The position numbers and the translations under genes were made by a program. The notes under the pieces are model-generated. The model was not told where the DNA came from and did not search any database. It was given only the letters and a program-made list of their open reading frames with translations. Shown piece by piece: positions 1 through 6,891 of a stretch of 41,984 nt of DNA (positions are counted from its first letter, which is position 1; every line of letters begins with the position of its first letter). The stretch is taken from contig CALURX010000017.1 in assembly GCA_944323265.1 (NCBI GenBank), positions 1 to 41,984 on the forward strand. Direction: 5' to 3'. Source of the stretch: Candidatus Gastranaerophilales bacterium (lineage in GTDB: Bacteria; Cyanobacteriota; Vampirovibrionia; Gastranaerophilales; Gastranaerophilaceae).

Positions 1-77
1 CCGAGCGGTTTAAGGTGCAATCTTGGAAAGGTTGTGTAGGAGCAATTCTACCGTGGGTTCGAATCCCATCCCCTCTG
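1..77 (+). tRNA. tRNA-Ser(GGA), 5' end outside window
   Basis: The window opens inside the D-arm. The anticodon stem is 18-22/30-34 around loop 23-29, with anticodon GGA at 25-27. A long variable arm (36-39 pairing with 48-51) marks a class II serine tRNA. The T-arm is 54-69 with loop TTCGAAT. The acceptor 3' strand CCCCTCT is 70-76 and the discriminator is G77, as usual for serine. No CCA follows (AAT instead), so it must be added after transcription. About ten 5' bases are missing. Its 3' end is repeated near 26.1 kb, see the att-like repeats. Confidence 0.93.
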
Positions 78-90
78 AATAAAGCGAGCA
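61..90 (+). repeat. Putative attL: tRNA-Ser 3' end (direct repeat copy 1)
   Basis: Bases 61-79 are identical to 26088-26106. After one mismatch (T80 versus A26107) bases 81-90 are again identical, giving 29 of 30 matches. The match starts exactly after the TTC of the T-loop and runs through the acceptor strand into the terminator, the usual place for tyrosine-recombinase attachment sites. That the two copies bound a 26-kb island is inference. Confidence 0.6.
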
Positions 91-113
91 GGCACAAGCC
101 AGGCTCGTTTTTA
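81..113 (+). terminator. Rho-independent terminator after tRNA-Ser
   Basis: The stem CGAGC (85-89) pairs with GCTCG (103-107). A short inner GGC/GCC pairing is present and a TTTTT run (108-112) follows. Its 5' arm matches the 5' arm of the terminator at 26105, but the loop and 3' arm differ, as expected if an integrated element brought its own terminator to the tRNA. Confidence 0.75.
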
Positions 114-228
114 TTTGGGGATGAGGAAGAGAGCCCACTGTATTTGTGCAGACATTTCAATCGTGTACGGTTAAAATGATTATTGGCTGAAAAGTGGCTT
201 TGTGTTTAGGTTCTGACCTGCCGGAAGT

Positions 229-380
229 GTCCGAAAATAATCAAACCAAATTACTTGAAAAGTCCTCGAAGTGTCCGTTGAAGTCTACCCCCTCGACTTT
301 TGCTTGTATCCCTTATGTGGCGGAAGTTTAGGGTATATTTGAACTTGTACGAATGGTTTGATTATTTTCGGCAAGGACAT
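229..380. repeat. 152-bp non-coding unit bounded by an 18-bp perfect inverted repeat
   Basis: Bases 231-248 (CCGAAAATAATCAAACCA) are the exact reverse complement of 354-371. The unit starts TGTCC and ends GGACA, and the motif GAAGTGTCCG occurs at 224-233 and again at 269-278. It lies in the gene-free stretch 78-464 upstream of the Mu-like transposition genes. It could be a transposon end with transposase-binding repeats, a small MITE-like insertion or a folded RNA. No flanking target duplication was seen. The rest of 114-412 holds nothing I can identify. Confidence 0.6.
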
Positions 381-412
381 TTGAATTTTTAGTCGGAACT
401 TTTTTCTTAAGG

Positions 413-441
413 TTGGAAAACTACTTATTTTAATATACAAT
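413..441 (+). promoter_or_regulatory. Sigma70-type promoter for the 465-740 gene
   Basis: A -35 box TTGGAA (413-418) and a -10 box TACAAT (436-441) are separated by 17 bp. The predicted start near 448 leaves a short leader with an AGAGGT ribosome site at 453-458, six bases before the ATG. Confidence 0.55.
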
Positions 442-464
442 ATATAAAACATAGAGGTATATTC

Positions 465-740
465 ATGACACAAATCTCAATCAGAATTGAATATAATATA
501 TTTGAAGAAGATGATGAAAAGCTATTAGAAATAAGATTTTTAAGGGGTAATGTTCTTTTACATAATGTTTTCTATATCATTGATGGGCTTTCAGAAGATG
601 AATTAGACGAATTAAAAGTTGAAGCTGTTGCTAAATTTATGTCCGTATTTCCAGAAATCTCTTTTGAAGATATTATGAAAGGTTTTGATGGTGTGGACAG
701 CAAAATTCAGCAATTGTATAAAGAAACGTTTGGTACTTAG
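465..740 (+). CDS. Small acidic hypothetical protein
   Basis: This 91-residue protein is not recognised. It is soluble, acidic and has no signal peptide or membrane segment. The N-terminal 40 residues look beta-rich and the rest helical, with the acidic run LSEDELDEL near residues 43-51. A clear promoter and ribosome site precede it, which supports real expression. It lies between the inverted-repeat unit and the transposase gene, so it may be cargo or an accessory gene of the Mu-like element, or simply part of the island edge. Confidence 0.6.
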   Translation: MTQISIRIEYNIFEEDDEKLLEIRFLRGNVLLHNVFYIIDGLSEDELDELKVEAVAKFMSVFPEISFEDIMKGFDGVDSKIQQLYKETFGT

Positions 741-815
741 AATTGATACGAAACCGACACAAAGCTCGGAAGTAGAGTTCCAATCCTTTGTCTTCAGAGT
801 TATCGTGTGTGTACG

Positions 816-2999
816 ATGGCTAAAGAATATATAAATATAAGCAAAGCTTTTGGCTCCTCACTCGTTGAAAAAGCCGGTGCAAGCACCGCTTTTAACTCGT
901 TCGTCCCCATTAATAAAATAGCAGAGATAAAAGGATTAACGAGTAATCGTTCATTAAGGCTTGCGATTCAAAAAGGTAAATACATCGCACGTGAAGTAAA
1001 GGTTTTCGGAGGTACTTCGTATGAAATTCTTTATTCAAGTTTAGAACCTGAAGTACAGGAAAAACTCCAAGATGAATTAATTAAAGAAGCAACGCAATCA
1101 AAATGCAAAGCGTTAGTTCCGCTTGATACTAAACCAAAATATCCGACTTTTATCGCTGAAAGTGCAAAATTAACAGCATTGGCAAGAGTGGACGTTGTTA
1201 AGGCTTTACAGAATATTAGAACCAAATACAACACTAAAAAAGAGGCGGATTCGGTATTTTTAGATTTGTATAATTCGGGAATGCTTTTACCTAAAGTTTA
1301 TCAATTCCTCGGAAGTATTTCTATCGGCACACTTCACCGTTGGCTTTGGGCTTATGAAGATTGTGAAGATTACAGAGTGCTTTTGCCGGGGTATAAATAT
1401 TCAAAACAAAATGAATACAACACAATCCTTACGCAGGAGATGAAAAATATATTTATTAAATTCCTTATGCACCCCAATAAATTCAGTGTCGGTAAAGCTA
1501 TAAAACTTACACGACATATTTTAGAGAAACGTGGATTTGAAAATATTCCCTGTGTTTTAACATTCAGACGATTCGCTGAACACTACAAAAAGAATAATTA
1601 TGCACAATGGATTTTATTTAGAGAGGGAGAAAAAGCCTACCACGATAAAGTGGAAGCATATATTGAGAGGGATATTTCAGTCCTTAATGTTGGAGATGTG
1701 TTAATAGCAGACGGACACGTTCTCAACTTCCAAGTAATAAATCCATTTACAGGAAAACCGACCAGAGCAACTTTGGTCGGTTTTTTAGACTGGAAATCAA
1801 CCGCATTAGTCGGTTATGAAATTATGATGACTGAGAATACTCAGTGCATAGCCTCTGCTCTTAGAAATGCAATTATTAATTTAGGTGTTATTCCGAAAGT
1901 TGTGTATCAAGATAACGGAAAGGCGTTTAAATCTAAATACTTTCAGAATGTAGATTTCGATGAGGAGGGCTTTAACGGAGTGTATGCCAATTTAGGTATC
2001 CGCTCCGTTTTTGCCAAAGCATACAATGCACGTGCAAAAGCTATAGAGCGATTCTTCCTTGAATTTCAGGAAGAATTTGAAAAAATGATGACAAGTTATA
2101 TAGGCACAAGTATTGAGGATAAACCTGCGTGGTTAAAACGTGGTGAAAAACTCCACAGAGATATGCACAAAAAACTAACTAAAAACTACATTCCGACAGT
2201 TCAAAAGGCTATTAAATTTATTGATTGCTGGATTGAGTTTCACAATTCAAAACCTTGTCCTAATGATTATTCAAAAACTATTCAGGAGATGTTAAGCGGT
2301 GTTCAAAAACAGGATATAGATAAAAATATTTTGAACGACCTTATGATGAAAACTGAGGCTCGGACGATAAATAAACATGGAATAACGTTCCTCGGTATGC
2401 ATTACAGGAGTGATGTTATACTTGGACTTCGGGATAAGGTTTATGTCCGATACAGCTTATTTGACCTTTCAAAAGTTCATGTTTATTCGATGAAAGGCGA
2501 ATTTTTATGCGTGGCACATAGGGTGCAAAAAGTGCATCCGATGGCAAATGTTCTCGGCACAGTTAAGGATATGGAAGAATACAAGCAACAATACCAAAGA
2601 CAGCAACGGCAGTTTAAAAAGGCTAAAAAAGAATTTTTGAAATATTATCCGAGTGAAAAAGCTGAGGTTTTGGAAATTGAACCGGAGGAAAATGTTATTG
2701 AAGTAATACCGGAACCAAAGCCAAAACGTGAACACAAACAAACCCCTCGTGAACGGCAGATGAACGTGCCGATGTTCAATTCAAATTATGAAAAATACGA
2801 GTGGTTGATGGAAAACGGCTGTACAAATCCTGAACAAAGGAAATGGCTCGCCGATTACATTAGAAGTGATGAATATATAAATATATATGCGGATTGCGAG
2901 CAGAGGGCGGAGAACGGAAACGGTGAGTTTTCGTTCGTAGACCCGTTTAATGCGAGCAACCAAGAAGGAGACGAAAACGATGAAGAAAACATTTATTAA
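816..2999 (+). CDS. MuA-like DDE transposase
   Basis: Catalytic subunit for strand transfer by a Mu-type transposon (727 residues from the ATG at 816). An upstream in-frame GTG at 807 is possible, but neither start has a clear ribosome site. Residues about 30-75 resemble a Mu-type N-terminal DNA-binding domain. The RNase-H-fold core carries the triad D299 (IADGH), D366 (YQDNG) and E411 (KAIERFF). Residues about 530-590 fit the Mu C-terminal beta-barrel, and the charged tail after 600 fits the segment that contacts MuB in phage Mu. Length is close to MuA (663 residues) plus extra tail. The reading frame is intact. The MuB-like ATPase gene overlaps its 3' end, so the two are translationally linked. 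No phage structural genes are nearby, so this is a transposon rather than a prophage. Confidence 0.93.
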   Translation: MAKEYINISKAFGSSLVEKAGASTAFNSFVPINKIAEIKGLTSNRSLRLAIQKGKYIAREVKVFGGTSYEILYSSLEPEVQEKLQDELIKEATQSKCKALVPLDTKPKYPTFIAESAKLTALARVDVVKALQNIRTKYNTKKEADSVFLDLYNSGMLLPKVYQFLGSISIGTLHRWLWAYEDCEDYRVLLPGYKYSKQNEYNTILTQEMKNIFIKFLMHPNKFSVGKAIKLTRHILEKRGFENIPCVLTFRRFAEHYKKNNYAQWILFREGEKAYHDKVEAYIERDISVLNVGDVLIADGHVLNFQVINPFTGKPTRATLVGFLDWKSTALVGYEIMMTENTQCIASALRNAIINLGVIPKVVYQDNGKAFKSKYFQNVDFDEEGFNGVYANLGIRSVFAKAYNARAKAIERFFLEFQEEFEKMMTSYIGTSIEDKPAWLKRGEKLHRDMHKKLTKNYIPTVQKAIKFIDCWIEFHNSKPCPNDYSKTIQEMLSGVQKQDIDKNILNDLMMKTEARTINKHGITFLGMHYRSDVILGLRDKVYVRYSLFDLSKVHVYSMKGEFLCVAHRVQKVHPMANVLGTVKDMEEYKQQYQRQQRQFKKAKKEFLKYYPSEKAEVLEIEPEENVIEVIPEPKPKREHKQTPRERQMNVPMFNSNYEKYEWLMENGCTNPEQRKWLADYIRSDEYINIYADCEQRAENGNGEFSFVDPFNASNQEGDENDEENIY

Positions 3000-3747
3000 A
3001 ACAAAAAACGTCAAGCGGTTTGTAGCATTGATGGACGAGTTGCAGAAACTTCCGCCGAACATTCCGAAACTTGCATTAGTTTACGGCGACCATGGGCTTG
3101 GAAAATCTCAGACAATCCAGTGGTGGGCGGATAAAAACGATTCTGTATATGTTCGGGCAACGCAAGGGATGACGAGCAGATGGCTTTTATCTGAAATTGC
3201 GGAGGAACTTGGAGAAGAACCTTACTGGCATACGCAGGAAACATTTGAACTCATAGAGAATTATTTAAGGCAGAATCCTAAAATTATTATTGTTGATGAG
3301 ATTGATTATTTGATTGAAAAACATACGGTTGAGACTTTAAGGGATTTGCACGATAGGACAGCTTGTCCGATAGTTCTAGTCGGAATGGGATCAGCTGATA
3401 AAAAACTTGCGAGATATCCGCATCTGGTAGATAGGCTTTATAAAACGCTTAAGTTTGAACAATTCAATTCTGAAGATATAACCGAGATTCTTCAACAAAT
3501 AACCGATTTGGAGTTTACTCCTGATGCAATAAATTACCTTGCAACAAGGACAAATCAGTTCAGGCAACTGGTTAAGCTGATTAATAAAATAGAAAAATTG
3601 TCTGAGACTAACAAAATTGATGAGATAGACGAATATACTTTGAAAGGACTGCTTAATGAAAGGCGGATTTTGACAAGGCTGAGCGAAGCGAACGCCGTCC
3701 CTGTGAAAAATCTGACGGAATGCAGATTTGCCGGAGGTAAATCGTAA
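2980..3747 (+). CDS. MuB-like AAA+ target-selection ATPase
   Basis: ATP-dependent target-capture partner of the MuA-like transposase. The Walker A motif GDHGLGKS is at residues 36-43 and Walker B IIIVDEID at 102-109. The rest matches the MuB/TniB AAA+ type, with a helical C-terminus. The ATG at 2980 is chosen because AAGGAG (2965-2970) sits nine bases upstream. An ATG at 2950 is in frame but lacks a site. The start overlaps the transposase gene by 20 bp and the TAA overlaps the next ATG (TAATG), so three genes form one tight operon. It has 255 residues, slightly shorter than phage MuB (312). Confidence 0.9.
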   Translation: MKKTFIKTKNVKRFVALMDELQKLPPNIPKLALVYGDHGLGKSQTIQWWADKNDSVYVRATQGMTSRWLLSEIAEELGEEPYWHTQETFELIENYLRQNPKIIIVDEIDYLIEKHTVETLRDLHDRTACPIVLVGMGSADKKLARYPHLVDRLYKTLKFEQFNSEDITEILQQITDLEFTPDAINYLATRTNQFRQLVKLINKIEKLSETNKIDEIDEYTLKGLLNERRILTRLSEANAVPVKNLTECRFAGGKS

Positions 3748-4457
3748 TGGAGTGCAAAGATTTTGAACCGTCAATAATCCAAGAGAACAGAGTATTAAGG
3801 CTTTGCAGAAGGTTGGATAAATTTACGCTTGATAAGATTTCGACTATTGCAGAAGATATTAACGAGGCTGTATTAGAGTTACTTCTCTTGACGTTGGTGC
3901 AAGAAGGAAAACTCACATTAAGGGATGGCTTGTATTTCTACAACAAAAAACAAATAAGTAAAAAGCCGTCTATACTGTCTTTTTATCCTAAACAAATCAT
4001 TGATACTGCGATTCGTTGTTTCTGTCTTTCAATTCCTGCATACAAGACCTCCCAAATAATAGGAATTGCAAATAATTCAACTGTCAAATTATATAATATT
4101 TTTAGAGAATTGATTTACGAACGCCAGACTAAAAAACTAAAATCTTTGTATGAAAAAACTCCGCAACAAGGCAGAAACAGGATATTTTTTAACGAGGAAT
4201 TATCTTTTTATGTCTACAACAATCAGGTCTTTGTAAGTGAAAATCTATTTCAAAGTTCTGATGAAAAAGTGTTTACCAAGTCTGAAGTACAAGAATTCAA
4301 AAAGGTTTACTCCTATTTAACAAGGTTTACTTCACACAATTCCAATAAAGTTGACCTGCCGCAAAAATTAGCCGAGGGAATCTGGCGGAGAAATAAGGAG
4401 TTTAAGGAACTTTATTTTGATTTAAAAGTTAATTTGCTTAATATAAATCAGAATTAG
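3747..4457 (+). CDS. Third gene of the Mu-like operon, HTH-like, function unknown
   Basis: A 236-residue protein whose start overlaps the stop of the MuB-like gene. Residues about 10-65 look like a winged-helix fold with a short beta hairpin (LTLRDGLYFYNKK). Residues about 80-115 (IPAYKTSQIIGIANNSTV) resemble the helix-turn-helix found in front of some transposase domains. No zinc-binding cysteines, Walker motif or DDE triad is seen. The tight coupling argues for a role in transposition, such as end or target recognition or regulation, comparable in position to TniQ-type third genes. I see no TniQ signature. Confidence 0.75.
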   Translation: MECKDFEPSIIQENRVLRLCRRLDKFTLDKISTIAEDINEAVLELLLLTLVQEGKLTLRDGLYFYNKKQISKKPSILSFYPKQIIDTAIRCFCLSIPAYKTSQIIGIANNSTVKLYNIFRELIYERQTKKLKSLYEKTPQQGRNRIFFNEELSFYVYNNQVFVSENLFQSSDEKVFTKSEVQEFKKVYSYLTRFTSHNSNKVDLPQKLAEGIWRRNKEFKELYFDLKVNLLNINQN

Positions 4458-4463
4458 AAAAAA

Positions 4464-4757
4464 TTAAAAAATAATATCCTGATACCCTGTAAGAACTCTT
4501 TGGATGTATAAAACATTATTCCTTATAAAATAAATAATTTGATAATGTTCTGCAACAACTGCACATCTGACATTTCTCACTATAAGTTTTGATTTTATAA
4601 ACCCGCTTTTAGGAAACATCGCTAGTGTATCAAATTTCTTTTCAAAGATATCAATCATCTTAATAGCCTTAGAAATATTATCCTGGGCTATAAAATCAAA
4701 AATATTTTGCATATCCTCTTCGGCAGATGGTGTGACAATTATTTCAAGTTTATGCAT
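4464..4757 (-). CDS. ParE/RelE-family toxin
   Basis: A 97-residue protein with the compact RelE/ParE fold pattern: N-terminal beta strand and helix with the SAEEDMQNIFDFIAQ signature, a second helix (KAIKMIDIFEKKF), then the strands YQIIYFIRNN and VLYIQRVLTGYQD. ParE members poison gyrase and RelE members cleave mRNA on ribosomes. The sequence alone does not decide, but the R-V-L-x-G-x-Q-D ending suits the ParE side. Its ATG overlaps the antitoxin stop by eight bases, so translation is coupled. The gene converges on the Mu-like operon with six bases between stops, so it may be cargo that stabilises the element. Confidence 0.88.
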   Translation of the reverse strand: MHKLEIIVTPSAEEDMQNIFDFIAQDNISKAIKMIDIFEKKFDTLAMFPKSGFIKSKLIVRNVRCAVVAEHYQIIYFIRNNVLYIQRVLTGYQDIIF

Positions 4758-4995
4758 ATCTCTTTCTTAAATCACTAAATACTTCTTTGCTGCCTCTGCC
4801 TTTCCGGGATTCCATATCTTGCCAGCCTTTTTCAATTTCAGCATTTAACTGATTAATACGCTCTAACGAAATATTGTTATCCACAAATGCAAACTGTACC
4901 GCAAACATAATAGCTTCATCCATGGTACTAAAAATACCTTCAGCGACCTTGGCTCTTAAAATATTTTCAATGTTATGCGGTAAAGAAATATCCAT
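4750..4995 (-). CDS. ParD-like antitoxin
   Basis: An 81-residue protein that begins MDISLPHNIENILRAKVAEG, the usual ParD/RHH layout in which a beta strand (residues 2-5) precedes two helices and dimerises to bind DNA. The acidic and basic C-terminal tail (residues 45-81) would wrap the toxin. The ATG at 4995 is chosen because AAAGGGG lies eight bases upstream. A longer in-frame start at 5058 has no such site. Upstream of the toxin with overlap, as is usual for self-repressed type II modules. Confidence 0.85.
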   Translation of the reverse strand: MDISLPHNIENILRAKVAEGIFSTMDEAIMFAVQFAFVDNNISLERINQLNAEIEKGWQDMESRKGRGSKEVFSDLRKRYA

Positions 4996-5333
4996 GTCTA
5001 ACCCCTTTAGTTTAAACCCTTGTAATTCAATTATAACAGAGAGTACAGAAAATCTCAACTTCTATAATAGGTAGATTTTAGTCTACCCTGCTATCCACGA
5101 ATAATAGCATAAAAATATCTGCTCAGTTGAATGAGCAAATTCGTATTTACAAATAAAACATATTTTGCATTTTACTTTTTATAAGTATGCTTTGCTATTG
5201 TTCAATAAAATGTGCCGTTTACACTGTCTGAAGTTTAAGTTGTCGTTTTTACATAATAATTATTTGATTGAAGTTTTTGAACCGGATTTACCGTTCAAAG
5301 AAGAATTTTTATGGAATTAGGAAAGGATAGTTT
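4996..5333. other. Intergenic region between antitoxin and recombinase
   Basis: This 338-bp AT-rich stretch holds the divergent control regions of the toxin-antitoxin pair and the recombinase. The only clear structure is an 18-bp palindrome at 5070-5087. The segment around 5210-5270 contains TGTG, TGTC and TGTCG motifs that could belong to the right end of the Mu-like element, but they do not match the left inverted repeat well enough to call an end. Confidence 0.5.
5070..5087. repeat. Half copy of the GGTAGA palindromic repeat
   Basis: GGTAGATTTTAGTCTACC is one of the two hairpins of the family-A repeat found at 14092, 15067, 18839 and 19561. It is followed by CTGC instead of the AT-rich core, so it is a fragment or a solo palindrome. 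Confidence 0.7.
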
Positions 5334-5876
5334 ATGACTACTGTAGAACCACTCAGAAATATTGAAAGCATCAAAAAATTAGAAAAGTATTTTGCAAAAC
5401 ATAGTCCGAGGGATTTGTTATTATTCACTATCGGTACAAATTGCGGATTAAGGATTTCAGACATTGTTGCCCTGAATGTCGGAGATGTAAGAAACAAAAG
5501 CCATATTCAGATTATTGAAAAGAAAACGGGTAAATTTAAAAAATTTCCAATTAATTCCAAACTAAAGCCCATGATAGAAGAATTTACAAAGGGTAAACGC
5601 TCAGATGAGGCTTTGTTTGTTTCCATCTTTAAAAACAGGCTCGATAGATTCGGAGCATATTATATTATTAAAACAGCCTGTCAAACAGTTGGTATCCAAG
5701 AAAAAATAGGCACACACACTATGAGAAAAACGTTCGGGTATCACCATTACAAAAAATTTAAAGATGTAGCCATGTTGCAAAAGATTTTCAATCACTCAAA
5801 CCCGAATATAACTTTAAGGTACATCGGCATTGAACAGGATCAAATTGACGAAAGCTATAATAACTTTATTTTATAG
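5334..5876 (+). CDS. Short tyrosine recombinase (catalytic domain only)
   Basis: Site-specific recombinase of the XerC/XerD/FimB type, 180 residues. All active-site positions are present: R40 (GLRISD), a beta-hairpin lysine at K64/K67, H128 and R131 in HTMRKT, H154 (NHSN) and nucleophile Y163 (LRYIGI). It lacks the N-terminal SAM-like core-binding domain of full integrases, similar to FimB/FimE inversion recombinases and small plasmid or ICE recombinases. GGAAAGGA lies seven bases before the ATG. It is the only recombinase between the two tRNA-Ser repeats and so the candidate integrase, though its size fits DNA inversion or resolution equally well. Confidence 0.9.
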   Translation: MTTVEPLRNIESIKKLEKYFAKHSPRDLLLFTIGTNCGLRISDIVALNVGDVRNKSHIQIIEKKTGKFKKFPINSKLKPMIEEFTKGKRSDEALFVSIFKNRLDRFGAYYIIKTACQTVGIQEKIGTHTMRKTFGYHHYKKFKDVAMLQKIFNHSNPNITLRYIGIEQDQIDESYNNFIL

Positions 5877-6085
5877 TCTCGAATCTTCTATTTACAATGG
5901 GGAACTTAACATTTTATTGTCTTAACAGTATAGCCATTATGTGAAGATGATATTTCACACTTGCTAAAACCTATATTATCACAAACAAAAAAGAATTTCA
6001 TATTTTTTTTAAAATGTTATGAGTTCTCTTTTTATTGAAAATCATTACCCATAAAATCCTTTTAAATTAGGCTTTTTGTTAATCC

Positions 6086-6127
6086 TAACTTTTTGGCTAA
6101 AAAGTTAAGAAATGTTGGAAGTATACT
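6086..6127 (+). promoter_or_regulatory. Inverted repeat and -10 box before the island gene run
   Basis: A perfect 9-bp inverted repeat, TAACTTTTT (86-94) and AAAAAGTTA (99-107) of the 6000s, with a 4-base loop lies 15 bases before a TATACT -10 box at 6122-6127. No convincing -35 box is visible, so an activator may be needed, and the repeat is a plausible operator. It is the last control element before the gene run starting at 6157. The remainder of 5877-6085 shows only a small hairpin at 5941-5958. Confidence 0.45.
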
Positions 6128-6156
6128 AGGAATTTATATAAAGAAAGGAGAGCAAA

Positions 6157-6600
6157 ATGGCTTTTGATGCAAATTATGAAGCGCAGCGTGCAGCAGCAAG
6201 CGCGATGGTGACTTTAAAGGACAAGTTCCCGCAGGTTGATGAAATGGATAAGATGTTAGGCTTGGCAAGTGATGACAAGTTAAAAACAACATTAGAGAAT
6301 ATTTTGCCAAAATTTGCAGAGAAATTCGGGACTGCTATCTATGGAAAAGGAGCAAATACAGAAACATCAGCTTCAGTTAACAGAATAATGGCTTTATATT
6401 GCTATTATATGGGGCTGAATATTGTTGAATCTTATAAAGATGCTGATGAGGCAAGACTAACAGCCTTGTTTGAACACGTTTCTCCGTTTGCAATAAAAAT
6501 CGTTGAAGAAATGGAAAAGAAACCTGTACCTTTAGCACAAATAGAAGATATGTTGAAAAAATGTATTGATAGATTTTGTAAAGAATTTGGAGAAAAATAA
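6157..6600 (+). CDS. Helical cytoplasmic protein, function unknown
   Basis: This 147-residue protein starts the island gene run and is preceded by AAGGAG (6144-6149). It is predicted all-helical and soluble, with no signal peptide. The N-terminal helices are alanine-rich (YEAQRAAASAMVTL), and the middle has a repetitive acidic and basic helical pattern without a recognisable motif. The stop overlaps the next start (TAATG), so the two are co-translated. It could be a small adaptor or chaperone for the envelope genes downstream, but nothing in the sequence proves this. Confidence 0.75.
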   Translation: MAFDANYEAQRAAASAMVTLKDKFPQVDEMDKMLGLASDDKLKTTLENILPKFAEKFGTAIYGKGANTETSASVNRIMALYCYYMGLNIVESYKDADEARLTALFEHVSPFAIKIVEEMEKKPVPLAQIEDMLKKCIDRFCKEFGEK

Positions 6601-6809
6601 TGAATTTTTATGAAGAGTTAGTATATTCAGAAGAGGATTTGGATAAAACATACAGAATAAGAACAGCAAGTAACAATCAGTACAAATTCTGCAAAAAAGA
6701 TGCGCAAATTGATTGGTCAGAAAAATACGCAATGCTGATTTTTACTGATACGAACGGAATCAGAACTGCTATAAACTGGCTGCAAATCGAGGCTGTTATA
6801 GAAGATTAA
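6600..6809 (+). CDS. Small hypothetical protein coupled to upstream gene
   Basis: A 69-residue protein starting on the stop codon of the preceding gene. It is predicted to be a small beta-rich domain (strands around YRIRTAS, YAMLIFTD, GIRTAINWLQ) without cysteines other than C27 and without membrane segments. It is probably a partner of the 147-residue protein. A stem-loop follows the stop after seven bases and may separate this pair from the next genes. Confidence 0.65.
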   Translation: MNFYEELVYSEEDLDKTYRIRTASNNQYKFCKKDAQIDWSEKYAMLIFTDTNGIRTAINWLQIEAVIED

Positions 6810-6816
6810 GTTAAAT

Positions 6817-6850
6817 AAAGAGATATGGCTGAATAGGTCATATCTCTTTT
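6817..6850 (+). terminator. Stem-loop, partial terminator or attenuator
   Basis: An 11-bp perfect stem, AAAGAGATATG (6817-6827) with CATATCTCTTT (6839-6849), has an 11-base loop and ends in TTTT. The short T-run suggests leaky termination or mRNA 3'-end protection. Confidence 0.55.
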
Positions 6851-6851
6851 G

Positions 6852-6872
6852 GAAGAAGAAGAAGAAGAAGAA
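6852..6872 (+). repeat. (GAA)7 microsatellite in the leader of the next gene
   Basis: Seven GAA units lie 19 bases before the ATG at 6892 and partly precede its AAGGA ribosome site. Unit number could change by slippage and alter spacing between any promoter or stem-loop and the ribosome site. Confidence 0.85.
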
Positions 6873-6891
6873 ACAAGCGGAAGGAATTGAA

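Noticed and set aside
816-4457. Mu-like prophage
   Set aside because: Only transposition genes are present. No repressor, lysis, head or tail genes follow, so a transposon is the better reading.
4996-5058. Longer N-terminus for the ParD-like antitoxin
   Set aside because: The 21 extra residues are hydrophobic and unlike ParD, while the internal ATG at 4995 has a strong ribosome site and starts with the ParD beta strand.
5200-5290. Right end of the Mu-like transposon
   Set aside because: TGTG, TGTC and TGTCG motifs occur but do not form an inverted match to the 229-248 sequence, and no target duplication was found.
816-5876. CRISPR-associated or Tn7-type transposon
   Set aside because: No Cas12k, Cascade, TniQ or TnsD-type gene and no crRNA array can be seen near the MuA/MuB-like genes.
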